From Trueperaceae bacterium (GTDB lineage Bacteria; Deinococcota; Deinococci; Deinococcales; Trueperaceae): a stretch of DNA of 64,000 bases. Under the pieces are notes generated by a model. The model had not been told where the DNA came from, made no database searches, and was given only the letters and a program-made list of their open reading frames with translations. The DNA is taken from the NCBI GenBank assembly GCA_036381035.1, contig DASVDQ010000014.1:1-64000 (forward strand). The letters run 5' to 3'. Both the position numbers and the translations under genes were made by a program. Every line of letters starts with the position of its first letter. Within the stretch, counting starts at the first letter, position 1. This document shows, piece after piece, positions 24,178-32,485 of this stretch.

Positions 24178-26301
24178 CTACTGCCCGGCCCGCTCGCGCG
24201 CCGTGGCGATGAGCTCCTCGAGGCTCGGCCCCAGGCCCGGGTCGAGCTCGACGGCGGTCTCGAGCTCCTCGAGCGCCTGCTGGTAGTTCCGCAGCGACAT
24301 CTGGACCAGGCCGAGGTTCAGGTGCGCCTGGGCGTTCTCGCCGTTGGCGGCGACGGCCCGCCTGAGGTTCTGCAGGGCCATGTCGTAGCGGCCGAGCTGG
24401 AGGTAGGCGTAGCCGATGTTGTTGAGGACGATGTCGCTCTCCCCGAACGCCTCCAGGGCCGTCTGGTAGTCGGCGATCGCGCCGCGGTGGTCGCCGGTGA
24501 GCTGCCTGGCGTAGCCGCGGTAGAAGGCCGCCAGCGGGTTGTCCTCCTGCGCGGCCAGCGAGCGACCGAACGCGTCCCTGGCGGCGATGTAGTCCTCGAC
24601 GTCGAGCGCGTAGAGGCCCTGCTGGAAGGCCACGCCGGCCTCCTCGTTGAAGGTCACGTCGGCGTCTCCCGTCAGCTCGGCCTGCTGCTCCAGCAGCGAG
24701 AGGCTGCGCTGGGCGAGCGCGTTGTCCTCGTCGAGCTCGAGGGCGCGCTGCAGCGCGGCGCGTCCGTCGTCGAGCCGGCCCATCCGCACGAGCGCCGTGC
24801 CGTAGAGGGCCTGGAGCTGGGCGTCGTCGGGAGCGTCCTGGGCGAGGGGCTCGAGCAGCTCGAGAGCCCCGGCGGCGCGCCCCGCGGCGAGGTAGACCTC
24901 CGCCAGCGCGCGGTCGACCTGCGGACCGGTGCCGCGCTGCGCCTCGAATACCTCCTGGGCGCCGCCCAGGTCGCCGCTGCGCGCCAGCGCCACGGCCAGC
25001 ATGCCGCCCACCTCGCGGTCGTTCGGGTTCGCCTCGTAGACGGGCCGGAGGAGCTCGGCGGCCTCGGCCGGCCGGCCGGCCTTCACGAGCAGGTCGGCGC
25101 GCGCGACCTTCAGCTCGGCGCTGTCGGGGTAGAGCTCCTCGCCCTGGGCGACGAGCTCCAGGGCCCGATCGGCGTGGGAGGCGGGGAGCTGGCGGGCCAG
25201 CGCGTAGAGGGCGGCCGACCGGGACAGCGGGTCGGACACCGCCTGCGCGAGGTAGTCGAGGGCGCCGTCGGCCTCGTCGTTGCGCACCAGCAGGTCGACG
25301 ATCGTGCCGCGGAGCAGCACCGACTCGGGCGCGTAGCGCTCGCCGCGGCGCAGCGCCTGCAGCCTCCGCACCGGGTCGCTCTCGCGCTCGGCGAGACGCA
25401 GGTGGGCGTCGACGAAGCGCGGGTAGGCGGCGATGGCGGCCTGCAGGTCGCCGGCGGGGTCGGCCTCGGTCTGCTCGGGCAGGGACGCGCGCCCCGCCAG
25501 CGCGATGGCGTGGGCCGGGTTCGTCTCCAGCGCGCGGGCGAAGGCGGCCGCGGCCTCCTCGGCCCGTCCGGCCGAGCGCAGCACGACGCCCGCCGTCGCC
25601 TGCACCTCGGCGTCCTCGGGCGCGGCCTCGGCGGCGCGGGCGGCGATGTCGGCGGCGGTCTGCAGGTCGCCGGCGAGCGCGGTGGCCTTGGCGTACTCGC
25701 TGAGCACCCAGGCCGAGTCGGCGTCGAGGTCGGCCGCCGCGGCCAGGTCGGTGACGTTGGCGCCCGGCAGGCCGGAGGCGGAGAGGCCGGTGGGGCCGAG
25801 GCTCGGCAGCGATGGGGTCTGCGCCGCCGCCGCGCGCACGCGCTCCAGGTCGGCGTCGGGGGCGACGATGCGCGCCACCTGCTCGGCGACCGCGACGGCC
25901 AGCTCGGACGGGTCAGACCCGCTGGCCTGGACGGTCTGCACGTCGCCGGCGATCTGGACGTTGACGGTGGCCTGCGCGCCGCCGCCGCCGAGCGACACCT
26001 GGCCGGTGACGAGCGCGCCGGCGTCGAACAGCCGGGCGACGGTCTCGTTCACGTCGGTCTCGGCGTCGACGGCCTTGTTCGCCACCAGGGCCACGTCGCC
26101 GACCGGCGGCGCGTAGACGTTGGGCAGCTGGTTCAGGGACCGCTGCAGGGCGGTCGAGAGGCCCAGTTGGTAGGCCTGCGTCGCGGCGGCCGCGTCGAAC
26201 GGGAAGACAGCGACGCGGGTCACCTGCGCGGCGGCGAGGTTGAGGAGAGCCGCCCCCAGGACGACGAGGAGGCGGGTAGGAAAGTGCGCGCTCATCGGCA
26301 T
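24178..26301 (-). CDS. Secreted tetratricopeptide-repeat protein
   Basis: This 707-residue protein has a Sec signal (about 1-26: PTRLLVVLGAALLNLAAAQ). The N-terminal domain (about 27-150: RVAVFPFDAAAATQAY, VARLFDAGALVTGQV) resembles the nucleotide-free, CsgG/TolB-like domains that precede TPR arrays in outer-envelope proteins. From about residue 185 to the end are many TPR units, such as AVQATAGVVLRSAGRAEEA, FYRGYARQLTGDHRGAIADY, IGYAYLQLGRYDMALQNL and LGLVQMSLRNYQQALEEL. It likely scaffolds a periplasmic or outer-envelope complex. ATG 26301 has a TATACT box eight bases upstream; ATG 26295 is an alternative. It is monocistronic. Confidence 0.85.
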   Translation of the reverse strand: MPMSAHFPTRLLVVLGAALLNLAAAQVTRVAVFPFDAAAATQAYQLGLSTALQRSLNQLPNVYAPPVGDVALVANKAVDAETDVNETVARLFDAGALVTGQVSLGGGGAQATVNVQIAGDVQTVQASGSDPSELAVAVAEQVARIVAPDADLERVRAAAAQTPSLPSLGPTGLSASGLPGANVTDLAAAADLDADSAWVLSEYAKATALAGDLQTAADIAARAAEAAPEDAEVQATAGVVLRSAGRAEEAAAAFARALETNPAHAIALAGRASLPEQTEADPAGDLQAAIAAYPRFVDAHLRLAERESDPVRRLQALRRGERYAPESVLLRGTIVDLLVRNDEADGALDYLAQAVSDPLSRSAALYALARQLPASHADRALELVAQGEELYPDSAELKVARADLLVKAGRPAEAAELLRPVYEANPNDREVGGMLAVALARSGDLGGAQEVFEAQRGTGPQVDRALAEVYLAAGRAAGALELLEPLAQDAPDDAQLQALYGTALVRMGRLDDGRAALQRALELDEDNALAQRSLSLLEQQAELTGDADVTFNEEAGVAFQQGLYALDVEDYIAARDAFGRSLAAQEDNPLAAFYRGYARQLTGDHRGAIADYQTALEAFGESDIVLNNIGYAYLQLGRYDMALQNLRRAVAANGENAQAHLNLGLVQMSLRNYQQALEELETAVELDPGLGPSLEELIATARERAGQ

Positions 26302-26309
26302 GTCGCGGC

Positions 26310-26315
26310 AGTATA
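26310..26315 (-). promoter_or_regulatory. Leaderless-type -10 box of the TPR protein gene
   Basis: TATACT on the minus strand, preceded by GGT, lies eight bases before ATG 26301. It also separates this gene from the cdd operon upstream. Confidence 0.55.
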
Positions 26316-26365
26316 ACCAGCACCGGTGAGAAGGCTGAGGCCGGTGGAGAGGCGAGTTTATCCGT

Positions 26366-26797
26366 TCAGGACGGCAGCTTCTGGGGTCCGAACGCGCCGG
26401 GGATCAGCGCCTCCACCGTCGTCCTCACGGCCTCCCCGCGGTGGTTCACGAGGTACACCTCGGCGTCCGGCGCGAACTCGAACAGCACCTGTCGGCAGGC
26501 CCCGCAAGGCGAGGCCGGCTCGTCGGTCTCCGTGTACACCACGACCTGGCTGAAGCGCCGCCGCCCCGCCGTCACCATCGCCTGCACGGCCGACTGCTCG
26601 GCGCACCGCGTGAGGCCGAAGCTCGCGTTCTCGACGTTGGCCCCGGCGTGGACGCTGCCGTCGTCGGCCCGCACCGCCGCGCCGACGGCGAAGCGCGAGT
26701 AGGGCGCGTAGGCGTTGGCCTGGGCCCTCCTGGCCGCGGCCAGGAGGTCGGCGGGCACGCCGGCCGGCAACGCCCCGTTCGCCCGCCCGGCGCTCAC
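26366..26797 (-). CDS. cdd: Cytidine deaminase
   Basis: This is a homotetrameric-type cytidine deaminase of 143 residues, converting cytidine and deoxycytidine to uridine forms. Zinc ligands and the catalytic glutamate are in RCAEQSAV (C65, E67) and SPCGACRQVL (C98, C101). The substrate loop AYAPYSRFAVGAAV and GANVENASFGLT are typical. GTG 26797 overlaps the dgkA stop by four bases. It is the last gene of the nfeD-floA-...-cdd operon; era, which often follows in Bacillus, is not here. Confidence 0.96.
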   Translation of the reverse strand: MSAGRANGALPAGVPADLLAAARRAQANAYAPYSRFAVGAAVRADDGSVHAGANVENASFGLTRCAEQSAVQAMVTAGRRRFSQVVVYTETDEPASPCGACRQVLFEFAPDAEVYLVNHRGEAVRTTVEALIPGAFGPQKLPS

Positions 26798-27174
26798 GCC
26801 GCTCCCAGCCAGTCGCCCAAGCGCGTCAGCAGGGGAGGGCCGAGCACGACGAGCCCCACCAGGACCGCGCCTATGGAGGCCGTGAGCACCGCCGCGGCGG
26901 CCAGGTCCTTGGCCGTGCCGGCCAGCGGCTGGTGGTCGGGCGAGGCGAGGTCCACCACGGCCTCCACGGCGCTGTTCGTCAGCTCCAGCGCCAGCACCAG
27001 GGCGCTGGCGAGCACGATCGGCGCCGCCGGGGCTCGCAGCCAGGCGGCCGCCACGAGCGCGGCCAGGCCGATCGCGGCCTCGATGCGCAGGTTCGGCTGG
27101 GTGGCCCAGGCCCGCGCCAACCCGGCGCCGGCCACGGCGAACGACCTCCCTAGTCGGGCTCTGTCCAATACCAT
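26794..27174 (-). CDS. dgkA: Diacylglycerol/undecaprenol kinase family protein
   Basis: This 126-residue membrane protein belongs to the prokaryotic diacylglycerol kinase family. The catalytic helix reads LALELTNSAVEAVVDL, matching the family E-x-x-N-[TS]-A-[IV]-E signature, and is followed by KDLAAAAVLTASIGAVLVG. Three transmembrane segments are visible. The Gram-positive homologues phosphorylate undecaprenol rather than diacylglycerol, so either substrate is possible. ATG 27174 overlaps the ybeY stop by one base (an in-frame GTG is directly before it). Its order between ybeY and cdd is the same as in Bacillus. Confidence 0.93.
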   Translation of the reverse strand: MVLDRARLGRSFAVAGAGLARAWATQPNLRIEAAIGLAALVAAAWLRAPAAPIVLASALVLALELTNSAVEAVVDLASPDHQPLAGTAKDLAAAAVLTASIGAVLVGLVVLGPPLLTRLGDWLGAA

Positions 27175-27629
27175 CACTCCTCCGGGGAACCGACGACGGC
27201 GCTGAGCAGGGCGACGGCCCGCTCCTGGGCTGCGACGAAGGGCCGCCACTCCTCCTCGGTGACGTGGTCGTGGCCCAGCAGGTGGGTGAGCCCGTGGGCC
27301 GCCAGCGTGGCGACCTCGGTGTCGAGGTCGTGACCGGCGGCGGCGGCCTGCCGCGCGGCGGTGTCGAGGCTGACGACGACGTCGCCGAGGTGCGGCACGG
27401 CGGGGAAGCCCACGTCGGTGGGCTCCGAGGTGGGGTAGGAGAGCACGTCGGTGGGTCCAGGCACGCCGCGGTCGCGCTCGTTCAGGTGCGCGATCTTCGC
27501 GTCGTCGACGAGGACCAGCGTGACCTCGCGCGCGCCCTGACCCCACTCGGCAAGCAGGTTCTCGAGCACGGCGGCCACCTCGCTAGCGCGTGGGTAGCGG
27601 CCTGTCTCGTCTATCGCCTCGACGGGCAC
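27174..27629 (-). CDS. ybeY: Endoribonuclease YbeY (rRNA maturation factor)
   Basis: YbeY is a zinc endoribonuclease needed for 16S rRNA 3' end maturation and ribosome quality control. The 151-residue protein has the metal site HGLTHLLGHDH, with LVDDAKIAHLNERDRGVPGPTDVLSYP (positions about 40-66) forming the conserved core. GTG 27629 lies inside the end of pgpH, a 47-base overlap, which is long compared with the other junctions in this operon. The family N-terminus is short, so a later start is possible. Confidence 0.95.
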   Translation of the reverse strand: MPVEAIDETGRYPRASEVAAVLENLLAEWGQGAREVTLVLVDDAKIAHLNERDRGVPGPTDVLSYPTSEPTDVGFPAVPHLGDVVVSLDTAARQAAAAGHDLDTEVATLAAHGLTHLLGHDHVTEEEWRPFVAAQERAVALLSAVVGSPEE

Positions 27630-29622
27630 CGCTCACCTCCTCGCGCCCCTTGGCGCCCGCCCCGCCCTCGCGGACGGGAGAGCCGTCGCCGACGACGCCG
27701 CGCGCGACCTTGAGCCCGCGGATCTCCTCGGCGCTGGGGTAGCTGACGCGGCGGTGCAGGACCGCGGTGAGCATGCGCTCGAAGGTGTTCGAGATGACCT
27801 CGAGGTCGGTGAAGTTCAGGTGGCTCTCGGCGAACTGGCCGTCCTGCTGCCTCTGCTCGACGATCCTGTCGATGAGCCCGCGGATCGCCGCCGGGCTGGG
27901 GTCCTGGAGCGTCCGCGACGCCGACTCGATCGAGTCGGCGAGCATGAGCACGGCGGTCTCCTTGCTGCGCGGCTTCGGGCCGGGGTAGCGGAAGTTCAGC
28001 TCCTCGACCTTCCCCTCCTCGAGCGCCCGCTTGTAGAAGTAGCTGAGGACCGTGGTGCCGTGGTGCTCGGCGATGAACGGCTCGAGCTCGCGGGGCAGGC
28101 CGTACTGGCGCGCCAGCTCGATGCCGTCGCGCACGTGGCTCGTCACGATCAGGTAGCTGAGGTGCGGGCTGAGGTTGTCGTGCGGGTTCTCGCCGCTGAA
28201 CTGGTTCTCGATGAAGAACTGCGGCCGGCGCGTCTTGCCGACGTCGTGGAACAGCGCCCCGACGCGCGCGAGGAGCGCGTTGCCGCCGATGTTCTTCACG
28301 GCCTGCTCGACGAGGTTCGAGATGATCAGGCTGTGCTGGTAGGTGCCCGGCGCCTCGGTGACGAGGAGCTGCAGCAGCGGGTTCGTGGGGCTCGAGAGCT
28401 CGAGCAGCCTGAAGTCGGTGAGGAACGAGAACACGCTCTCGGCGACGGGCAGCAGGCCGAGCGCGACCACGCCGGCCAGCGCGCCCCCGACGATCACGAG
28501 GCCGGCGGCGGCCGCGGCCTCGGCCGTGCTCATGCCGCCGGTCACGAGCACCGTGGCGTAGGTGGCCAGCCCGGCGATCGCGCCGCCGGCGAGGCCGGCC
28601 AGGGCCACGGAGAGGCGCGTGCGCCTGGCCTGCACGAGGAGCGAGGCGGCGACGGAGCCGACCAAGGTGGCGATCAGGGCCTGCAGCGGCGCCGCCGGCA
28701 CCAGCAGGCCGACCACCACGGCGGTCCACGCCGACCACGCCAGGCCCGGCGCGGTGCCCAGCAGCGCCGCGACGACGAGCGGGGCCAGCGGCGCGAAGAG
28801 GAAGTGCGGCGAGGCCTCGACGGCCAGCCGCTGCACGCCCACGACCACGGCGGTCGTGGCGATGAGGAACGCGAGCTGGTTCCCCGTGACCCGCGAGCGC
28901 ACGTAGTCGCGCCCGATTACGAGGGGCGCCGTTAGCAGCAGGGCCAGCGCCAGGCAGCCGATCACGATCCAGACCGTCTGGGTGGCGGCGTCGGCGCTGG
29001 CGCTGTAGAGGCCCAGCCTGTCGAGCACGCGCAGGTGGTCCTCGGTGAGCGGCTCGCCCTCCTCGACGATGACCTCGCCGGCGGCGAGGGTCTGCATCAC
29101 CGGCCTTATCGCCTCGGCGGCGGCGTCGCGCGCGGCCTGGGTCAGCACCTCGTCGGGCAGCGCCGTGGCCACGAGCCGGCGCTCGAGCACGATGCGCACC
29201 TCGCGCTGCCGCTCGGGCGGCGCGACCGCGACCGCCGCCTCCGTGACGTCGTCGATCTGGTCCGCGCGCACGCCGTTCGGGTCCTGGTAGGCGTCGATGA
29301 CGACGGCCGCCGACTCGCTCGGCAGGCCGGAGGCGGCGATGCTGGCGATCACGAGGTCGCGCAGCTCGGTGTCGACGGTGTGGACGGTCTCGATCTGCGC
29401 CCTGGCGGCCTGCCGCTGACGCTGCGTGGCCAGGAGGTCGACGACCTCGGTCGCCACCGGGGCGACGAACGTCTGCGGGCTCGGCTCGCCCAGCCTCAGC
29501 GGCGTGCGCTGCCTCAGGCCGTAGACCGAGTAGAGCAGCAGCGCCAGCACCAGGGCCAGAGCCGTGGCCAGGAGCCAGAAGCCCGTCTGGGAGCGCCTCT
29601 TCCTGTCAGGCGTGCTGCTCAT
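27583..29622 (-). CDS. pgpH: 7TM-HD family cyclic-di-AMP phosphodiesterase (PgpH-like)
   Basis: This 679-residue membrane protein has an N-terminal helix (about 14-36), an extracytoplasmic 7TMR-HDED domain (about 40-200), a block of seven transmembrane helices (about 215-400), and a cytoplasmic HD domain (about 425-600). HD residues are visible in YQHSLIISNLVEQAV, ALFHDVGKTRRPQFFIENQF, HLSYLIVTSHVRDG and IAEHHGTTVLSYFYKRA. PgpH homologues hydrolyse c-di-AMP and so influence wall and potassium homeostasis. ATG 29622 overlaps phoH by 17 bases. It occupies the position of yqfF in the Bacillus order. Confidence 0.94.
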   Translation of the reverse strand: MSSTPDRKRRSQTGFWLLATALALVLALLLYSVYGLRQRTPLRLGEPSPQTFVAPVATEVVDLLATQRQRQAARAQIETVHTVDTELRDLVIASIAASGLPSESAAVVIDAYQDPNGVRADQIDDVTEAAVAVAPPERQREVRIVLERRLVATALPDEVLTQAARDAAAEAIRPVMQTLAAGEVIVEEGEPLTEDHLRVLDRLGLYSASADAATQTVWIVIGCLALALLLTAPLVIGRDYVRSRVTGNQLAFLIATTAVVVGVQRLAVEASPHFLFAPLAPLVVAALLGTAPGLAWSAWTAVVVGLLVPAAPLQALIATLVGSVAASLLVQARRTRLSVALAGLAGGAIAGLATYATVLVTGGMSTAEAAAAAGLVIVGGALAGVVALGLLPVAESVFSFLTDFRLLELSSPTNPLLQLLVTEAPGTYQHSLIISNLVEQAVKNIGGNALLARVGALFHDVGKTRRPQFFIENQFSGENPHDNLSPHLSYLIVTSHVRDGIELARQYGLPRELEPFIAEHHGTTVLSYFYKRALEEGKVEELNFRYPGPKPRSKETAVLMLADSIESASRTLQDPSPAAIRGLIDRIVEQRQQDGQFAESHLNFTDLEVISNTFERMLTAVLHRRVSYPSAEEIRGLKVARGVVGDGSPVREGGAGAKGREEVSGARRGDRRDRPLPTR

Positions 29623-30541
29623 AGGCCAGGATGATCTGCGCGACCAGCGGGTGGCGCACGACGTCGGCCTTGCTGAACTCGATGAAGCTGATCCCTTCGA
29701 TGTCCCTGAGTATCGACCGGGCGACCTTGAGCCCGCTCTGCACCGAGCCGGGCAGGTCGACCTGCGTCGTGTCGCCGGTGACCACGACCTTGCTGTTGAA
29801 GCCCATGCGCGTGAGGAACATCTTCATCTGCTCTGGCGTCGTGTTCTGGGCCTCGTCGAGGATGATGAAGGCGTCGTTGAGGGTGCGTCCGCGCATGAAC
29901 GCCAGCGGCGCCACCTCGATCGTGCCCTGCTCGAGCAGGCGCTCGACCCTGTCGGCCGGCAGCATGTCGTAGAGCGCGTCGTAGAGCGGCCTGAGGTAGG
30001 GGTCGATCTTCGCCTGCAGGTCGCCGGGCAGGAAGCCGAGGCGTTCCCCGGCCTCCACGGCCGGGCGCGTCAGGATGATGCGCTTGACCCGGTTCGCGCC
30101 CAGGGCCTCCACGGCCATCGCCACGGCCAGGTAGGTCTTGCCCGTGCCGGCCGGACCCAGGCCGAAGGTGATGGGGTTGTCGGCGATGGCCTTCACGTAG
30201 CGTCGCTGGCCGGCTGTCTTGGGCCGCGCGCGTCCGGGCAGCCGCGGGGCGTCGGTCGCCTCGCCGTTCCCGGGGGCCTCGGCGGACCCGTCGAAGGCGC
30301 CGAACTCGATCTCGGCCAGGCTCGGCTCCGAGCCGCTGCGTATCGCGTCGAGCAGGCTGCGGAACGTGGCCTCCGCCTCCCTCACGGCGGGCTCGTCGCC
30401 CACGAGCTTGAGCTCGTCGCCGCGCGCCACCACCTTGGCGCGGAGCTTCTGCCGGAGCAGCTTCAGGTTCTCGTCGTTCTTGCCGTACAGCGAAAGGGCC
30501 TCGGCCGGGCTCTTCAGCTTCAGTGTCAGTGAGGTCGCTAT
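29606..30541 (-). CDS. phoH: PhoH family ATPase, apparently with an ATA start
   Basis: This 311-residue cytoplasmic P-loop protein is of the PhoH family, RNA-associated ATPases of poorly defined role. Walker A is GPAGTGKT at residues 129-136, with [23 protein letters not shown] (about 162-184), Walker [10 protein letters not shown] and [12 protein letters not shown] following. The family-like N-terminus ([23 protein letters not shown], residues 4-26) has no ATG, GTG or TTG near it. The codon at the expected place is ATA (30541-30539), overlapping the upstream TAG as ATAG and preceded by GGAGGGAAAG. The only canonical alternative is TTG at 30637, far inside the previous gene. Confidence 0.9.
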   Translation of the reverse strand: MATSLTLKLKSPAEALSLYGKNDENLKLLRQKLRAKVVARGDELKLVGDEPAVREAEATFRSLLDAIRSGSEPSLAEIEFGAFDGSAEAPGNGEATDAPRLPGRARPKTAGQRRYVKAIADNPITFGLGPAGTGKTYLAVAMAVEALGANRVKRIILTRPAVEAGERLGFLPGDLQAKIDPYLRPLYDALYDMLPADRVERLLEQGTIEVAPLAFMRGRTLNDAFIILDEAQNTTPEQMKMFLTRMGFNSKVVVTGDTTQVDLPGSVQSGLKVARSILRDIEGISFIEFSKADVVRHPLVAQIILAYEQHA

Positions 30542-31509
30542 CTTTCCCTCCAGTGGCGGAGCGCCCGCGGGCGGCTCAGCACCTCGTGCCAGACCAGGCC
30601 GGCGAGGATGCTCCCCCTGTCCGTACGCAGCGCCCAAGCGCGGCCCAGTGTAGCCCCACCGGGCCCCGCGACCGGTCGCATGCCGTCGACGGGCGGCTCC
30701 TTGCCGATCTCGGCCGCCGCGGCCCTGGCGCTGCGCCTGTCGCGCCGCGAGACGCCCACCAGGGGCGCCACGGAGGGGCGCGGTCCGCGCCGGCCGCCCT
30801 CGCGGCCGAGCCCGCCGACGGTGGGCGGGCGGCCCCCCACGCCCTCCACGCCGCCGACGCCCTCGACCCCGCCCATGCCCTCGCGCCCCAGGACCGTGGC
30901 GCCGCGTCGCGAGGAGGGCGGCGCGCCCTCGCGCCCCAGGATGGTGTCGGAAGGACGCTGCCCGGGCGGCAGGGCGCCCTCCCGCCCCAGGATCGCGTCG
31001 GCCGGACGCTGCGCGGGCGGCGGGGCGCCCTCGCGGCCGATCACGTAGCCGCCGGTGGGGTAGGCGTCGGGGACCGCGCCCTCCGGCCCGATGACGTACC
31101 GCTCCGCCGGCTGCCCGGCGGCCTCCGGAACGCCACCGCCCGCGGTCCGGCCGAGGTCGGAGAGCCGGCGCTCGGGTGCGCTCACCAGCCGGCCCTCGAA
31201 CGGGTCGCTCGACACCAGCGAGCCGGGCCTGGCGGTGCTGGCCCGCGTGCCGGCCGCCTCGCGCAGGCGCGCCCGCTGCTCCTCGCGCCTCTGCGCCTCC
31301 TCGACCCGCCTCCTTATCTCGGCGAGCGTGACCGGCGGCTCGTCGGCGCCGGTCGACGCCGTGGGCGCCCCGGCCCCGCGCCCCTGCCCGGCGGAGCGCC
31401 CCGTCCCCGGACGCGTGCGACCCCGTCCGCCCCTCCGCGCCCCCGAGAACAGCGGGAGCACGACGAAGACGACGAAGAACAGGACGCCGAGGATCGTGTC
31501 GAGGTCCAT
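30538..31509 (-). CDS. Membrane-anchored low-complexity protein with GREG repeats, in the floA-phoH operon
   Basis: I do not recognise this 323-residue protein. It has one N-terminal transmembrane helix (about 4-21: DTILGVLFFVVFVVLPLF) and then a basic, Gly/Ala/Pro-rich region with a short charged helix (about 60-86). A repeat array follows at about 138-238, with six copies of the motif [VIL]-[IL]-G-[RP]-E-G spaced mostly 17-21 residues apart. The C-terminal end is less degenerate (GSILAGLVWHEVLSRPRALR) and looks conserved. ATG 31509 follows floA by four bases; its TAG overlaps the phoH start. It sits where Bacillus carries yqfB, yqfC and yqfD. Confidence 0.7.
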   Translation of the reverse strand: MDLDTILGVLFFVVFVVLPLFSGARRGGRGRTRPGTGRSAGQGRGAGAPTASTGADEPPVTLAEIRRRVEEAQRREEQRARLREAAGTRASTARPGSLVSSDPFEGRLVSAPERRLSDLGRTAGGGVPEAAGQPAERYVIGPEGAVPDAYPTGGYVIGREGAPPPAQRPADAILGREGALPPGQRPSDTILGREGAPPSSRRGATVLGREGMGGVEGVGGVEGVGGRPPTVGGLGREGGRRGPRPSVAPLVGVSRRDRRSARAAAAEIGKEPPVDGMRPVAGPGGATLGRAWALRTDRGSILAGLVWHEVLSRPRALRHWRER

Positions 31510-31513
31510 GGCC

Positions 31514-32485
31514 TCAGGCGCCGTCCTCTTCGGCGGCGCGGGCGATGTTCCCGCGCATCGTCGTGTCGGACTGGATGTTCTGTAGCTGGTAGTAGTCCAT
31601 CACGCCGATGTTCCCGGAGCGGAACGCCTCGGCGATCGCCAGCGGCACCTGCGCCTCGGCCTCCACGACCTTGGCGCGCATCTCCTCGACGCGGGCCCTG
31701 TTCTCCTGCTCGGCGGCGACGGCCATGGCGCGGCGCTCCTCGGCCTTGGCCTGGGCCACGCGCTTGTCGGCCTCGGCCTGGTCGGTCTGGAGCTGGGCGC
31801 CGATGTTGCGCCCGACGTTCACGTCGGCGATGTCGATCGAGAGGATCTCGAACGCCGTGCCCGAGTCGAGGCCCTTGGCCAGCACGGTCTTCGAGATGAT
31901 GTCTGGGTTCTCCAGCACGCCCTTGTGCGACAGCGTCGAGCCGATCGACGAGACGACGCCCTCGCCGACGCGCGCGATGATCGTCTCCTCGCCGGCGCCG
32001 CCGACCAGGCGCTCGAGGTTCGCGCGCACCGTGATGCGCGCGGTGGCGATGAGCTCGATGCCGTCCTTGGCGACGGCCGAGACGTTCGGCGTCTGGATCA
32101 CCCGCGGGTTCACGGAGACGCGCACGGCGTCGAGCACGTCGCGTCCCGCGAGGTCGATGGCCGCGGCCCTGTCGAACGGCAGGGCGATGCGCGCCTTGTC
32201 GGCGGCGATGAGCGCGTCGACGACCCTGTCGACGTTGCCGCCCGCCAGGTAGTGGGCCTCGAGCTGGTTCTGGCTGACCTCGATGCCCGCCTTGTCGGCC
32301 TTGATGAGCGGCAGGATGATCCGATGCGGCGGCACGCGCCGCAGGCGCATGGCCACCAGGCTGACGAGGCTCACCTTGACGCCGGCGGCGATCGCCGATA
32401 TCCACAGCCCGATCGGGATGATCGAGAAGAGGATGATGAAGAAGAGGATTATGGCGCCGGCTAGGATGATCAGCGGTACGTCCAT
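31514..32485 (-). CDS. floA: Flotillin-like protein FloA
   Basis: FloA organises membrane microdomains. The 323-residue protein starts with a hydrophobic hairpin-like anchor (about 4-50) and continues with the SPFH-like region ([47 protein letters not shown] at about 88-115). The C-terminal helices contain [20 protein letters not shown] and end [18 protein letters not shown], the signature of the YqfA/FloA family. ATG 32485 overlaps the nfeD stop by one base, the usual nfeD-floA pairing. Confidence 0.96.
   Translation of the reverse strand: MDVPLIILAGAIILFFIILFSIIPIGLWISAIAAGVKVSLVSLVAMRLRRVPPHRIILPLIKADKAGIEVSQNQLEAHYLAGGNVDRVVDALIAADKARIALPFDRAAAIDLAGRDVLDAVRVSVNPRVIQTPNVSAVAKDGIELIATARITVRANLERLVGGAGEETIIARVGEGVVSSIGSTLSHKGVLENPDIISKTVLAKGLDSGTAFEILSIDIADVNVGRNIGAQLQTDQAEADKRVAQAKAEERRAMAVAAEQENRARVEEMRAKVVEAEAQVPLAIAEAFRSGNIGVMDYYQLQNIQSDTTMRGNIARAAEEDGA

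Noticed and set aside
24178-26301. A DNA repeat or CRISPR-like array in the TPR gene.
   Set aside because: The periodicity is in the protein (34-residue TPR units); the DNA shows no exact repeats or spacers.
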